A stretch of 64,000 bases of DNA from assembly GCA_964459305.1 (NCBI GenBank), contig CAYWNA010000005.1, positions 1 to 64,000 on the forward strand. Reading direction: 5' to 3'. Made by a program: the position numbers and the translations under genes. This document shows positions 26,786-35,685 of this stretch, piece by piece. The notes below the pieces were generated by a model. The model had not been told where the DNA came from, searched no databases, and was given only the letters and a program-made list of their open reading frames with translations. Origin of the DNA: CAYWNA01 sp964459305 (GTDB taxonomy: Bacteria; Planctomycetota; Planctomycetia; Pirellulales; Pirellulaceae). Numbering within the stretch: the first letter of the stretch is position 1; each line of letters begins with the position of its first letter.

Positions 26786-27541
26786 ATGACTGACAGTTGC
26801 TGCGGGCGACTCGCTGTTCTTTCCGGTCCGTCGTGCATGGGAAAAACGCCGCTTGCCAGGGCGCTGCGTCGTTTCTTTCCCGAAATGAGCGCAAGACTCC
26901 AGCCCGTCGTGCTCTGCAACTCTCGATCACCGCGAGCCGGGGAAACAGACGGAGTGGAGCATCACTTTCGCTCGCGCGAGGACATCGAATTGATGCGTGA
27001 CGACGGCCGATATGTAGTCGTCGACGTGCGCGGCGATTTGCAGGCACTTGACGCAGCAGAACTCTCGGAAATCCTGCAAACGGGCAATGCGTTTTACGAA
27101 GGAAATCCGTACGTCGCGCAAGTGCTCCTCACGCACCCTCGCTTCGATGAGTTCGAGCGGCTAAGCATATTCTTGTCCCCTTTGTCAAAGGGCGAGATTG
27201 AATTCTCGCTGAAACAGCCTGACGTTTCGTTGCGATCACTGGTCACGGAAGTGATGCGAAGAAAGCTGCGGCGTCGCACTCGCAGTAAGAAGGGAGGGGT
27301 GTTCTCGGGTGATCTCGGGGACATCGAGATGCGGGCGACACGCGCCTACGATGAACTTCGGATGGCGCACCGTTTTGATTACGTGATCGCCAACCACGAT
27401 GGCGAAGACAGCGAAAACTGGGAGGCTTTTCCCTTTCCACTCGGCGACGCCCGGAGAACGCTCAACGCCGTCGCCGATCTCTTGGCAGGCGTTACTCCAG
27501 ACGCTGCGAAGAACTGGGGAGCGGAACTCCTTCCCGATTGA
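26786..27541 (+). CDS. guanylate kinase-like protein
   Basis: A 251-residue guanylate-kinase-like P-loop protein. The start at 26786 has GGAG 6 bases upstream; an earlier ATG at 26771 is less well placed. Walker A reads GPSCMGKT (canonical is GPSGVGKS/T). The GMP-binding region is recognisable as NSRSPRAGETDGVEHHF, like TRxPRxGExDGxxYxF. DGRYVVVDVRGDLQALD corresponds to the GMP-binding strand-helix. The sequence diverges from housekeeping Gmk after residue 120 and is about 40 residues longer, so it is more likely a specialised nucleotide kinase or a signalling protein than gmk. Confidence 0.65.
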   Translation: MTDSCCGRLAVLSGPSCMGKTPLARALRRFFPEMSARLQPVVLCNSRSPRAGETDGVEHHFRSREDIELMRDDGRYVVVDVRGDLQALDAAELSEILQTGNAFYEGNPYVAQVLLTHPRFDEFERLSIFLSPLSKGEIEFSLKQPDVSLRSLVTEVMRRKLRRRTRSKKGGVFSGDLGDIEMRATRAYDELRMAHRFDYVIANHDGEDSENWEAFPFPLGDARRTLNAVADLLAGVTPDAAKNWGAELLPD

Positions 27542-27584
27542 CGTCCTCCAATTCCAAAGTCAATCTCTACGATCGAAGATGAAG

Positions 27585-28898
27585 TCATTTCTGGGCCGAT
27601 CCTAACTTCCACGGCCGCCGATACTCGTAGTGCAGCATCTCGTTGGCTTCATCGTTGTTGCCAATCACCTCCCGCTTGGCGTCCCACTCCAATCGCAAAC
27701 GCGTGGCCAGCGAGATGTTGGCCAGGAGGCAGAATGTTGTAGACCGGTGGCCGATCTCGATATCCGCGTTCGGGCGTTCGCGCGACTTGACGCAATCGAG
27801 GAAGTTCCGCGTGTGGTGGAGATCCATCTGGCGGTCAGGCTCCTTTTCTTCCAACGGTTCCATGCGCGGGCCCGGTTCCTGAAATTGGCCGCCGTGTTCA
27901 GGCACGATGGCAAAGCTGCCTGCATTGTCGATGTATAGCGTGCCATCGGTGCCTCGCATCTCGATGGCGCCACGCGACAACACCGGATTCTTGCACGCCT
28001 CGTACTGGCCAAAGGTCGCAAGGCTTCCGGAAGGAAACTCCCACACGGCCTCCATCGTATCGGGGATGGTTCGGTCGTCGTCCACCGCAAATCGACCTCC
28101 CAGCGCGCACACCGATGCCGGGGCCAACTCGTCGATCAGCCATCGAATCACGTCCAGGTAATGCGTTCCCATATTCGCGATCTGCGTCGAGTACTGTTTC
28201 CAGTAGCGGAAGAAGTACGGCGTGATGTTCTGTTGATAGGGTCGTGACGGTCGAGGACCGAGCCACATGTCCCAGTCGAGCCCTTCGGGAGGATCGATCG
28301 GCTGCGCCCTGCCAATGCCTTTGGGGTAGTGATTCTTGAGCAGATAGGTGCGACTGACGGTCACTTTGCCGATGACACCGGAACGAACCAGATCGGCAAG
28401 CCGAGCGAACGCCGGTGACGAGCGACGTTGTGTGCCGATCTGCACCACGCGATCGTTGCGGCGGGCCGCCTCGACCATCCGCCGACCCTCGTGGATGGTC
28501 ATCGAGGCCGGTTTTTCGCAGTACACGTCTTTCCCTGCAGCGCAAGCCGTGATCGTCTGGATCGCATGCCAATGGTCCGGTGTCGCGATCACAATGGCAT
28601 CAACGTCGTTCCGCTCGATGACCATCCGAAAGTCTCTGTACTGATCCGCTTCTCGGCCGACTAGTTCGCCCGCTTCGCGGACATGCGGCGCGTAGACGTC
28701 GCACACGGCCACGACTTGGGCGTCACGATGCTTCTGAAATGTCTTTACCAGGGATTTCCCCCGACCGCCGACTCCGATGACACCCAGTCGTACCCGCTCG
28801 TTGGCGCCGAGTACTTCGGTCGTTCGGGATGCCGCCAGTCCAAAAGAGACCGCCGCCCCGGTTTTCGCGAATTCGCGCCGTGTTACTCTTGTCGTCAT
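27585..28898 (-). CDS. Tat-exported Gfo/Idh/MocA family oxidoreductase
   Basis: 437 residues from 28898, where AAGGAGG lies 7 bases upstream and the twin-arginine signal TRREFAKTGAAVSFG follows. The Rossmann motif LGVIGVGGRGKSLVK is at about 35-50. The EKP motif (DVYCEKPASMTIHEGR) and a central Gly-x-x-His-like MGTHYLDVIRWL motif are typical of the family. These enzymes oxidise or reduce sugars with tightly bound NAD(P). In planctomycetes exported members accompany glycan-degradation genes. Next to it, 178 bases upstream on the same strand, is a URO-D-like gene. Confidence 0.9.
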   Translation of the reverse strand: MTTRVTRREFAKTGAAVSFGLAASRTTEVLGANERVRLGVIGVGGRGKSLVKTFQKHRDAQVVAVCDVYAPHVREAGELVGREADQYRDFRMVIERNDVDAIVIATPDHWHAIQTITACAAGKDVYCEKPASMTIHEGRRMVEAARRNDRVVQIGTQRRSSPAFARLADLVRSGVIGKVTVSRTYLLKNHYPKGIGRAQPIDPPEGLDWDMWLGPRPSRPYQQNITPYFFRYWKQYSTQIANMGTHYLDVIRWLIDELAPASVCALGGRFAVDDDRTIPDTMEAVWEFPSGSLATFGQYEACKNPVLSRGAIEMRGTDGTLYIDNAGSFAIVPEHGGQFQEPGPRMEPLEEKEPDRQMDLHHTRNFLDCVKSRERPNADIEIGHRSTTFCLLANISLATRLRLEWDAKREVIGNNDEANEMLHYEYRRPWKLGSAQK

Positions 28899-29076
28899 GG
28901 CAATCCTCCTTCGATGAGTTCCGTCCGAGACAAGACACTCGCGAGACGGACGCAGGTATCGGGATGAAACCACATGAACACCGAGATGCGACCGGCCGGC
29001 TCACGGCGCAGGGTAGCATACACGCATTCGTTGGACTTCGTGGCGTTGGTCATTTGGTCTGCATTGTCCCCTGGCA

Positions 29077-30072
29077 TCACGACTCAATCATATCCGGGGC
29101 CAAGCGTCGAAACGCTTCGCCACAGGCGTGGTAGTTCTCCACTGACATACCCATGCAGCCGTACTCCTCGACGTAGCCGATGAACCCACCAGCCTGGGAT
29201 CCAAGCAGTTTGTACATGCGCTGAGCTTCGGCATGGATTTCCCGGCGCGTCCCTTGGATGGAAACCGTCTGGTAACTGATGGGCATCATGAAACACTGCT
29301 TTCCCCGCAAGTGGCTTCCCACTCGCTCCAGGTCCACCACGTTTGGCTGGGCGATGTTGAGCACGTCGGCGCCGATTTCATGGAAATCTTCGGCAATATC
29401 GGCCAGGTTGCCGCAACAGTGAAACCAGACATCGAGCCCCGCTTGGTGTGCAAGATCAAATTGCCGGTGATAGCGTGGTTTGAACAGCTCGCGCCACCGC
29501 GCAGGCGAAATCATCAAACCGCTCTGTGTGCCCCAGTCGTCGGCGAAATGGATTCCGTGGAAGCCGTGCCGTGCGGCCATCGCCATCAGCTCGCACTCGA
29601 ACTCCAGGATCAAATCCAACACAGCCGAAAACCGCTCGGGTTCGAGAGCGAAATCCTGCATGGCGTTTTCGAAGCCGCGAAGCAACGTGTAGACCGTAAA
29701 ACCGCTCAGATCAAGACTCGCCAAACGATAGCGATCTCCGCATTCCGCAAGGAAGGCGGGCGCCGCGGCCATCCGTTCTGCTTCACGCAGAAGTGGGACA
29801 CCGACTTCCTGCGGCGTCGGCAACTCGGGCCAATGCGGCGCGAGCGGATATCCCATCGTCCCGTCGTCCGACGATTCCAGTTGGTAACCCCATTCGTTCA
29901 CCGACCAATCCCAAGCGTTAGCTGATGGGTCGCCATCGCCGGGTTGCCCCAACGAAAGGTGATACAGCATCACATCGCCTTCGGTCTGGTCGCAATTCCA
30001 GAACACGACAGGTATGCGCTCGGGTTCCTTGAAGGCAATGGCACGATCGACGAGCGTCTTTCTAGAATCCAT
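29077..30072 (-). CDS. uroporphyrinogen decarboxylase (URO-D) family protein
   Basis: 331 residues of the URO-D/MtaA-CmuA TIM-barrel superfamily, with no signal peptide. AGGA lies 7 bases upstream of the ATG. HFADDWGTQSGLMISPARWR and DVWFHCCGNLADIAEDFHEIG are the superfamily hallmarks; HCCGN is the metal-binding-like loop of the methyltransferase branch. It lacks the N-terminal R-Q-A-G-R signature of HemE, so it is not a heme enzyme. Members of this branch are methyltransferases or unknown; it may act with the Gfo/Idh/MocA gene downstream. Confidence 0.8.
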   Translation of the reverse strand: MDSRKTLVDRAIAFKEPERIPVVFWNCDQTEGDVMLYHLSLGQPGDGDPSANAWDWSVNEWGYQLESSDDGTMGYPLAPHWPELPTPQEVGVPLLREAERMAAAPAFLAECGDRYRLASLDLSGFTVYTLLRGFENAMQDFALEPERFSAVLDLILEFECELMAMAARHGFHGIHFADDWGTQSGLMISPARWRELFKPRYHRQFDLAHQAGLDVWFHCCGNLADIAEDFHEIGADVLNIAQPNVVDLERVGSHLRGKQCFMMPISYQTVSIQGTRREIHAEAQRMYKLLGSQAGGFIGYVEEYGCMGMSVENYHACGEAFRRLAPDMIES

Positions 30073-30414
30073 TTCGATATCCTATTCGGCTGTATGGCGC
30101 ACTTCATGATAACGACGCCTCCGCTCCACTCAAGGAAGGGGATGGTCAGGCAAGTTGTCAACTACGATGAACGAAGTGAAAATTCTCGCATTTGGGCCGA
30201 CTTGCTTTGAATATTGCCTCTGCCTGCACAAAAATGGAGTGGATAGGGATCCGAGGTTCTTTGCAAAGCGAAATCGTTCGACTGTCTCATGTCAGTTCGT
30301 AGTACCGCGTTCACGCGGCTTTGAAGCGGCAAGACCTGGTGTTTCTCCGCCTAAAGGCGGTACTACGAACTGAAATGAGACTGCTGGAAAGAGAATTGAA
30401 AGAAAGGACACGCC
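30073..30414. other. 342-base intergenic region between divergent genes, with a palindromic element
   Basis: Lies between the divergent URO-D-like and LamG genes and must hold both promoters; none was identified with confidence. Positions 30285-30380 are an inverted-repeat element described separately. Confidence 0.5.
30285..30380. mobile_element. MITE-like inverted-repeat element, 96 bp
   Basis: 34-base terminal arms (30285-30318 and 30347-30380) begin TCTCATGTCAGTTCGTAG and TCTCATTTCAGTTCGTAG when read inwards and match at 29 of 34 positions. Each arm holds its own small hairpin: CCGCG-TTCA-CGCGG on the left, CCGCC-TAAA-GGCGG on the right. The bases that differ between the arms keep these stems paired. 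CTG flanks both ends and may be a 3-bp target duplication. No coding capacity. Confidence 0.7.
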
Positions 30415-31854
30415 ATGAACTACTTGATGCTTTTTTGCAGTTTCTTCGCCGCTGCCGACTCTGACACGTCGTGCGTTCTGTTGTTGAACGGCGATGGTGA
30501 TCCGCCCTGGGGTTCGGCGGTCTCGGCGGTCCCGTCGATGCAGAATCACGGAGCAACAACGGCAGCGGGCAAGTTTGGCGGTGCGGTACGCTTCGACGGC
30601 GAGAGTGCATACTTGGACGGCGGTCAACTCTTTGGACGAGGCTTCTGTTTTCCCCAGCAGACAATCTCGGTGTGGATACGACCGGAACGCGATGGCAAGC
30701 TGGAAGGTATTGTCGGGAGCCAAGAGAAACCTGGGCAAGCCTCGTGGAGGTGGTCGCTGGTCAGACACCCCGACGGCACCGTTGCGTTCCAATTCTACGA
30801 CAATGCACAGACCGAATCGCCGCGCCGAGAAGTCCGCGGCACCACGATCGCAAAGATTGACGTGTGGACCCACGTCACGGTTGTCATTGACATCCGCGGT
30901 GGCGCGGCATCGCTGCATATGAACGGAAGGCAAGAAGGCAGCGTCCCGATTCGATCCAACTATCCTTTCGGAAGCCTGATCGTTGGCCATTCATTGGGAG
31001 GTCCCTTTCTGGGATCTGTGGACGAATTGGCGATTTTCGAACGAGCCTTCAGTCCAGAAGACGTCGTGGCGTTGGCCGCCCGGTCCGATCCACTGCCTGA
31101 CATCGCGCCGCAGCAATGGAGCGGATTCTGGATCCGGCCACAATCGGACACGGCATATCTGGGATTTCGGCACAGCGATCTGCCCGATTCCCAATGGTTG
31201 CTCCGTGTTACGGAATATGCCTACTATGACCCGGAGCAACAGAGGAATATGCCAGCTCGCGACGTCAAATGGACTGTGGGCGCGGATCGAAAATCGGCTC
31301 AATTTCGATGGGATGCTCCCGAAGACCTGAAGCAGAAGGTCGGCCTCGACTTCTGGGGTGGATACACAGCGAATGGCGATCAGTTGGATTTCACCATCAC
31401 CGGCAAGAACGTCGGCACGGTCGCCTGGGACCATGCTCGCTTGTCGCTGGTCTGCCTGATCAGTGGCGGGGCCCCAGCGTTTGTCGACTACGACGCACAG
31501 CGCACCTTCGTTCATCGCGGCCAGAACTTCGTGACGATGAACGAGATTGTCGAGGGCCAATTCGCTCCGCACCGCATGTGCGGCGTTTCCGTGAGCCACG
31601 GCGGCGACGAGCCGATATCGCGGCTTGCTGCCAAGGTCTCAACCGACGGCAAATGGGTGTTGGGACTGGCCGTGGACTGCGCCGAATCGCTCTCGTTCAA
31701 TTTTCAGGAACGCACATCATGCATTCACTCGAATCCCGCATGGCCACGCCTCGAACGAGGCGAGCAGGCCACCGCCCGCGGTCGAGCGTATCTGTTTCAG
31801 GGAACGCTCGATGAGCTATGGGAGCGATACACCAAAGATTTCGAGAGCGAGTGA
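30415..31854 (+). CDS. exported LamG domain protein
   Basis: 479 residues; AAAGGA precedes the ATG by 7 bases. Residues 1-13 are a short hydrophobic leader that may be a signal peptide. Residues about 45-220 are a LamG/concanavalin-like jelly roll in normal order: GKFGGAVRFDGES, ISVWIRPERDGK, WTHVTVVIDIRGG, SLHMNGRQEG, FLGSVDELAIFERAFS. The C-terminal 240 residues are a second beta-rich region (FWIRPQSDTAYLGF, FDFW-like aromatic patches) without a recognised family. The stop is immediately followed by the ATG of an ACT-domain gene. Probably binds or degrades a carbohydrate. Confidence 0.75.
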   Translation: MNYLMLFCSFFAAADSDTSCVLLLNGDGDPPWGSAVSAVPSMQNHGATTAAGKFGGAVRFDGESAYLDGGQLFGRGFCFPQQTISVWIRPERDGKLEGIVGSQEKPGQASWRWSLVRHPDGTVAFQFYDNAQTESPRREVRGTTIAKIDVWTHVTVVIDIRGGAASLHMNGRQEGSVPIRSNYPFGSLIVGHSLGGPFLGSVDELAIFERAFSPEDVVALAARSDPLPDIAPQQWSGFWIRPQSDTAYLGFRHSDLPDSQWLLRVTEYAYYDPEQQRNMPARDVKWTVGADRKSAQFRWDAPEDLKQKVGLDFWGGYTANGDQLDFTITGKNVGTVAWDHARLSLVCLISGGAPAFVDYDAQRTFVHRGQNFVTMNEIVEGQFAPHRMCGVSVSHGGDEPISRLAAKVSTDGKWVLGLAVDCAESLSFNFQERTSCIHSNPAWPRLERGEQATARGRAYLFQGTLDELWERYTKDFESE

Positions 31855-32262
31855 ATGATTGAGAAACAACTGTCCGTTTTTCTGGAAAACAAGCCCGGTG
31901 TATTGGCCGAGGTGAGTAAGACGCTGGGTGCCCATGACATCAACATCCGCGGTATGCCGGTTTCGGACACGGTGGATCACGCGGTTGTGCGACTGATCGT
32001 CGACGATCCACGGAAAGCCATTCTCGTCATGGGCGAGCACGGTACGTTGGTTGTGGAGACCGACGTTTTGGCGGTCAAGCTGGCCGACAAGCCAGGCGAG
32101 TTGGCCAAGATGGCCCGCAAGTTCTCTCGCGGAAAGATCAATATCGAGTACGCCTACGGTACCTCGGACGGCTCTGATGCGACCCTCTTCATCCGCATCT
32201 CGGATGTGAAGAAAGCGTTGCAGGTTCTCTCCCCCAAGAAGCGGTCGAAGAAACGGCGATAA
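31855..32262 (+). CDS. tandem ACT-domain protein
   Basis: A 135-residue cytosolic protein of two ACT domains: KQLSVFLENKPGVLAEVSKT (1-68) and VLAVKLADKPGELAKMARKF (69-125). The NKPGVL and DKPGEL motifs are the ligand-binding turns at which ACT dimers bind amino acids. The C-terminus is basic (KKRSKKRR). The ATG follows the TGA of the LamG gene with no gap, suggesting coupling. Such stand-alone ACT proteins are amino-acid sensors; the partner enzyme is not in view. Confidence 0.88.
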   Translation: MIEKQLSVFLENKPGVLAEVSKTLGAHDINIRGMPVSDTVDHAVVRLIVDDPRKAILVMGEHGTLVVETDVLAVKLADKPGELAKMARKFSRGKINIEYAYGTSDGSDATLFIRISDVKKALQVLSPKKRSKKRR

Positions 32263-32270
32263 GTTCCATA

Positions 32271-33716
32271 TTACTCCGCGAATTGAATCGAATACAAATC
32301 CGCATCACTCAGCACGAAACGGAGACGTACCGGTATGCCGGAAAGCCGCGCTACGTCTTCGCCGCCTTTCCAGCGTACGATTCGCTCGATTCGGTCGCCG
32401 ATGATTTCGGGGCAATCCGCGAGACCGAAGCCGTCGATCGGTTGGCCGGCGGGAGTTTGAATTTCGACCTTCAAACTGCCGGCTGCCGAAGTCGCAAAGT
32501 TGATGGTCAGCCGGTTTCCGGAGAACGTCATCGGCTTGGTGACCATCTCGCCGCCAGAGTAAGGGGCCGAAACCGAAACGAAGCCGTCGGGTCGCAGGGT
32601 GTAGCGTCGCACGTGGACGGACGGGTAACCCGAGTTGTGCTTCACGTAGATCGAGAGTTCATCGGGACCAGTCTGGAGCATGCCACGAGCGGCGTAGTTC
32701 GCGCGCGAGGTCCAGTTGCGAAGATCAAGGCCCGGGCGGATGAACGCTTCGAGAAACGTTCGCTTCCACTCCGATCCGCCACGCGCGGAACAAAGCAAAA
32801 TGTCGGTGCAGTCGTTCGCGTAGTTCCATTGTGTCGGCGTTCCGATCTCCCGCGCCTCGTCCTCGGTCACCACGCGGCGGCCGGGGAAGAATCGAGTCGG
32901 CAATCCGAGGTAAATGTGCGGGGAACGGATGTACGGGTGTATCTGATTCGTGTACAGATGCTGACGCGGTTTGTCGTCCAGGTCCAGGTCGACCGGTTCC
33001 GCCCAGTTGATGAAGTCCTGCGAGGTCGTTCGGGCGATCCAGCGCTTGCCCTCGCGGAAGACGCGGAAATAGCAAACGTACTGCTGCTCGCCCTCGGACC
33101 AGAACGCATTGTTCTGCGAGTCGAACGCGCCTTTCGTGATGACCGGATCCTTCTGTAGTTCCTTCCAGTGAAGTCCGTCCGGCGAAACGAACGCGATCAA
33201 ACCCGGGGCTCCCGTACCGCCCAGAGCCTTGTACCGCTGTTCGGCTGATGTACTGGGATTCGTGTCAAGAAAGGGCGCGAAGTTATGGCAGCCGCGGTGT
33301 CGGGCAAGGATGACGTTATTGTCTTTCGTGCCCTGGACTTCAAACAGCCCCAGATTTGGCTTCGTCCAGTGAATTCCGTCCTCGCTTTCGGCAACGCAGG
33401 TGACTTCCGTGTCCAGTGTATGCCTTGCAGCCGGCATGCCTCGGTAGTAAATCCGAAACACGTTGCCCGCCTTCAACACCGTCGTGTACCCGCAGTAAAG
33501 GCCCTCCCAAGGCTTGTCGAATTTCACCACAATCTCGCGCGGCTGTGGCGCATGCAGGGCCAGCCGAGTGCCCGCGAGTTGATCGATCAAGTGCCCATCA
33601 ACGAACAACTCACGCCGATCGCCGATGTCGATCATCTGGTCGGCCGCAATGGCTTGCAGGCACACATTCAACAATAAGACAACACCGCTCAACGCTCCGA
33701 TGATAGACTTTGCCAT
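32271..33716 (-). CDS. exported GH32/GH43-like five-bladed propeller protein
   Basis: 481 residues from 33716 (AAAGGGA upstream, then a signal peptide, residues 1-23, ending AIAADQ); an upstream extension to 33932 overlaps the divergent sulfatase and is unlikely. The sequence resembles the beta-fructosidase-superfamily proteins common in planctomycetes: RRELFVDGHLID, KPWEGLYCGYTTVLK, CVAESEDGIHWTKPNLGLFE, FVSPDGLHWKEL, ARTTSQDFINWAEP. The repeated S-x-D-G-x-x-W turns mark propeller blades. A C-terminal beta-sandwich follows. Catalytic acids cannot be assigned with confidence. Divergent from sulfatase 3. Confidence 0.72.
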   Translation of the reverse strand: MAKSIIGALSGVVLLLNVCLQAIAADQMIDIGDRRELFVDGHLIDQLAGTRLALHAPQPREIVVKFDKPWEGLYCGYTTVLKAGNVFRIYYRGMPAARHTLDTEVTCVAESEDGIHWTKPNLGLFEVQGTKDNNVILARHRGCHNFAPFLDTNPSTSAEQRYKALGGTGAPGLIAFVSPDGLHWKELQKDPVITKGAFDSQNNAFWSEGEQQYVCYFRVFREGKRWIARTTSQDFINWAEPVDLDLDDKPRQHLYTNQIHPYIRSPHIYLGLPTRFFPGRRVVTEDEAREIGTPTQWNYANDCTDILLCSARGGSEWKRTFLEAFIRPGLDLRNWTSRANYAARGMLQTGPDELSIYVKHNSGYPSVHVRRYTLRPDGFVSVSAPYSGGEMVTKPMTFSGNRLTINFATSAAGSLKVEIQTPAGQPIDGFGLADCPEIIGDRIERIVRWKGGEDVARLSGIPVRLRFVLSDADLYSIQFAE

Positions 33717-33890
33717 GGTTGATCCCTTTCGCGATTTGGACGTGTCGCAACTACTTTCGAACACTTGCCTTCGGAAGATACAATACCAGCCAATCACTAG
33801 ACAAGCTACGCCTGGAAGGCGAAATGCATAAGCCCGCCGGAAGGCGCCGCCTGTACAAAGCAAAACCGCACAAACGGAAACAGCAAAGCC

Positions 33891-35663
33891 ATGTCCACCT
33901 TCGCAAATGTTCGCGGGAGAATATTCCGCCACGCGTGTCTATGTGCAACGGTCCTGATGTCGCTTGTCTATGCTGACTACGCTCAAGCAGAAGCGCTCGA
34001 GGCGATAAGTGCGAAAGCTAGTAGGCCAAACGTCGTCATCTTGTTTGTCGACGACATGGGCTATTCGGACATCGGATGCTTTGGCGGCGAGATCGACACG
34101 CCGAACCTCGATCGGCTGGCGGCGGATGGCGTACAGTTCACGCAGTTCTACAACACCTCGCGCTGCTGCCCCTCACGCGCCGCGTTGCTGACGGGGCTGT
34201 ATTCGCATCAAGCCGGCATCGGCATGATGGTCTATCGGAACTACGGCGAAGGGTACCGCGGCAACTTGAACGACCGATGCGTTACATTCGGTGAGGTGCT
34301 CGGCGAGGCCGGCTACCAGACGATGCTCGCCGGCAAATGGCACGCAGGGCACGAACCATACTCCCGGCCGGAGGTTCGAGGATTCGACCGATTCACCGGC
34401 GTGTACCCGCACATCGACAGTTACTGGCGGGTGCTCAAGGCCTGCGATATCTACCGCGACCGAGAGCTGCTCCTTCCCGCCAGCGAAAGCCCCGTCAATC
34501 CGTACCGGCCCAACCAGGAATTCTACACGACTGATTTCTTCACCGACGCCGCGATCGACTACGTCAACCAGGCGCTGCTGGAACCAGCAAAACCGTTCCT
34601 GCTTCACGTGTGCTACAACGTGCCCCACTTTCCATTGGAAGCGCCCGACGATTTGATTGAGAAGTACCGCGGGAGATACATGAACGGTTGGGACCGCCTG
34701 CGTAAAGAGAAGCTCGCGCGCATGAAGCGACTGGGCATCGTGGCCCGCACACAGAAACTCCCGCAGGTCAAGGGGTTCGTCAATCAGAAGATGCCTGGAT
34801 TCACCGGTGTGGGGGTCGAGACCGATTTGCTGCCGCGGTGGGATTCGCTCAGCGATGCAGACCACCAAGAACTCGATTTTCGGCGCGCCATTTACGCCGC
34901 CCAAATCGATCGGTTCGACCAGAACGTCGGGCGAATCGTGCAGCATTTGCGCGAATCCGGGATCCTTGACAATACGCTGATTCTCTTCTTCTCCGACAAT
35001 GGCTGCTCCGGCGAACTCGACCATTTTGGAATGAACTGGGGCAAGCACACCGCTGCCAACTATCAAGAGTGGCGCAAACGCGGCGGATGGAGTATCTCTC
35101 AAGGACAATGTTGGGCCGCGTACTCCAATACACCGTTTCGCAAATACAAGAAATTCGTTCACGAAGGCGGCATCGCCTCGCCCTTCATTGCCCATTGGCC
35201 GGCAGGGATCCTGAAGCCTGGACGGATTGTGCGAAAGCAAATCTTCCATCTGATCGACATCATGCCTACATTGTGCGAAGCGACTGGCTCCAAATATCCG
35301 GAAGGCAATAAGGGCCACTCGATCGTCCCGGCCCAGGGAATCAGCATGCTCCCGTCCATCACGTCTGACGAAATCGACCACGATCCTCGCACGCTCTACT
35401 GGCAACATGAAAACCACGCTGCCGTGCGCGAAGGAAACTGGAAACTGGTCACGTCAAACGACCGTGACGACGAGGCGTGGGAGCTATACAACCTGGCGGA
35501 AGACCGGAGTGAATCGGAAGACTTGAGCCTGGAGCACCCTGGCACGGTGCAGCGGCTCAAGGAGAAGTGGCGCCGATGGGCGACGAAGGCTCATGTTGTC
35601 CCTTACCCCGAGCAACGCGGCAGCGCGAAGCCGGTCCACTGGCCGCCTCGCCCGTGGCCATGA
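33891..35663 (+). CDS. exported arylsulfatase
   Basis: A 590-residue S1 sulfatase. Signal peptide 1-34 (ends AQAEA). Metal-binding Asp54-Asp55 in ILFVDDMGYSDIGCFGG; activation motif C92-C-P-S-R96, which has a second cysteine at the variable position; GKWHAGH near 150; FFSDNGCSGE near 365. The C-terminus has ELYNLAEDRSESEDLSLEHP. Length and the long insert before FSDNG resemble the AslA/arylsulfatase A-like subfamily (S1_4). It is divergent from the GH32/43-like gene, with a 174-base shared promoter region. Substrate unknown. Confidence 0.94.
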   Translation: MSTFANVRGRIFRHACLCATVLMSLVYADYAQAEALEAISAKASRPNVVILFVDDMGYSDIGCFGGEIDTPNLDRLAADGVQFTQFYNTSRCCPSRAALLTGLYSHQAGIGMMVYRNYGEGYRGNLNDRCVTFGEVLGEAGYQTMLAGKWHAGHEPYSRPEVRGFDRFTGVYPHIDSYWRVLKACDIYRDRELLLPASESPVNPYRPNQEFYTTDFFTDAAIDYVNQALLEPAKPFLLHVCYNVPHFPLEAPDDLIEKYRGRYMNGWDRLRKEKLARMKRLGIVARTQKLPQVKGFVNQKMPGFTGVGVETDLLPRWDSLSDADHQELDFRRAIYAAQIDRFDQNVGRIVQHLRESGILDNTLILFFSDNGCSGELDHFGMNWGKHTAANYQEWRKRGGWSISQGQCWAAYSNTPFRKYKKFVHEGGIASPFIAHWPAGILKPGRIVRKQIFHLIDIMPTLCEATGSKYPEGNKGHSIVPAQGISMLPSITSDEIDHDPRTLYWQHENHAAVREGNWKLVTSNDRDDEAWELYNLAEDRSESEDLSLEHPGTVQRLKEKWRRWATKAHVVPYPEQRGSAKPVHWPPRPWP

Positions 35664-35685
35664 CATCAAGAACAGCAAATGAGCC

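Noticed and set aside
29077..30072. hemE (uroporphyrinogen decarboxylase)
   Set aside because: The HemE N-terminal signature is absent and an HCCGN metal-loop typical of methyltransferase relatives is present.
33717..33932. Upstream extension of the GH32/43-like gene
   Set aside because: It overlaps the divergent sulfatase and the shared promoter region, while MAKSIIG at 33716 starts a proper signal peptide with a ribosome site.
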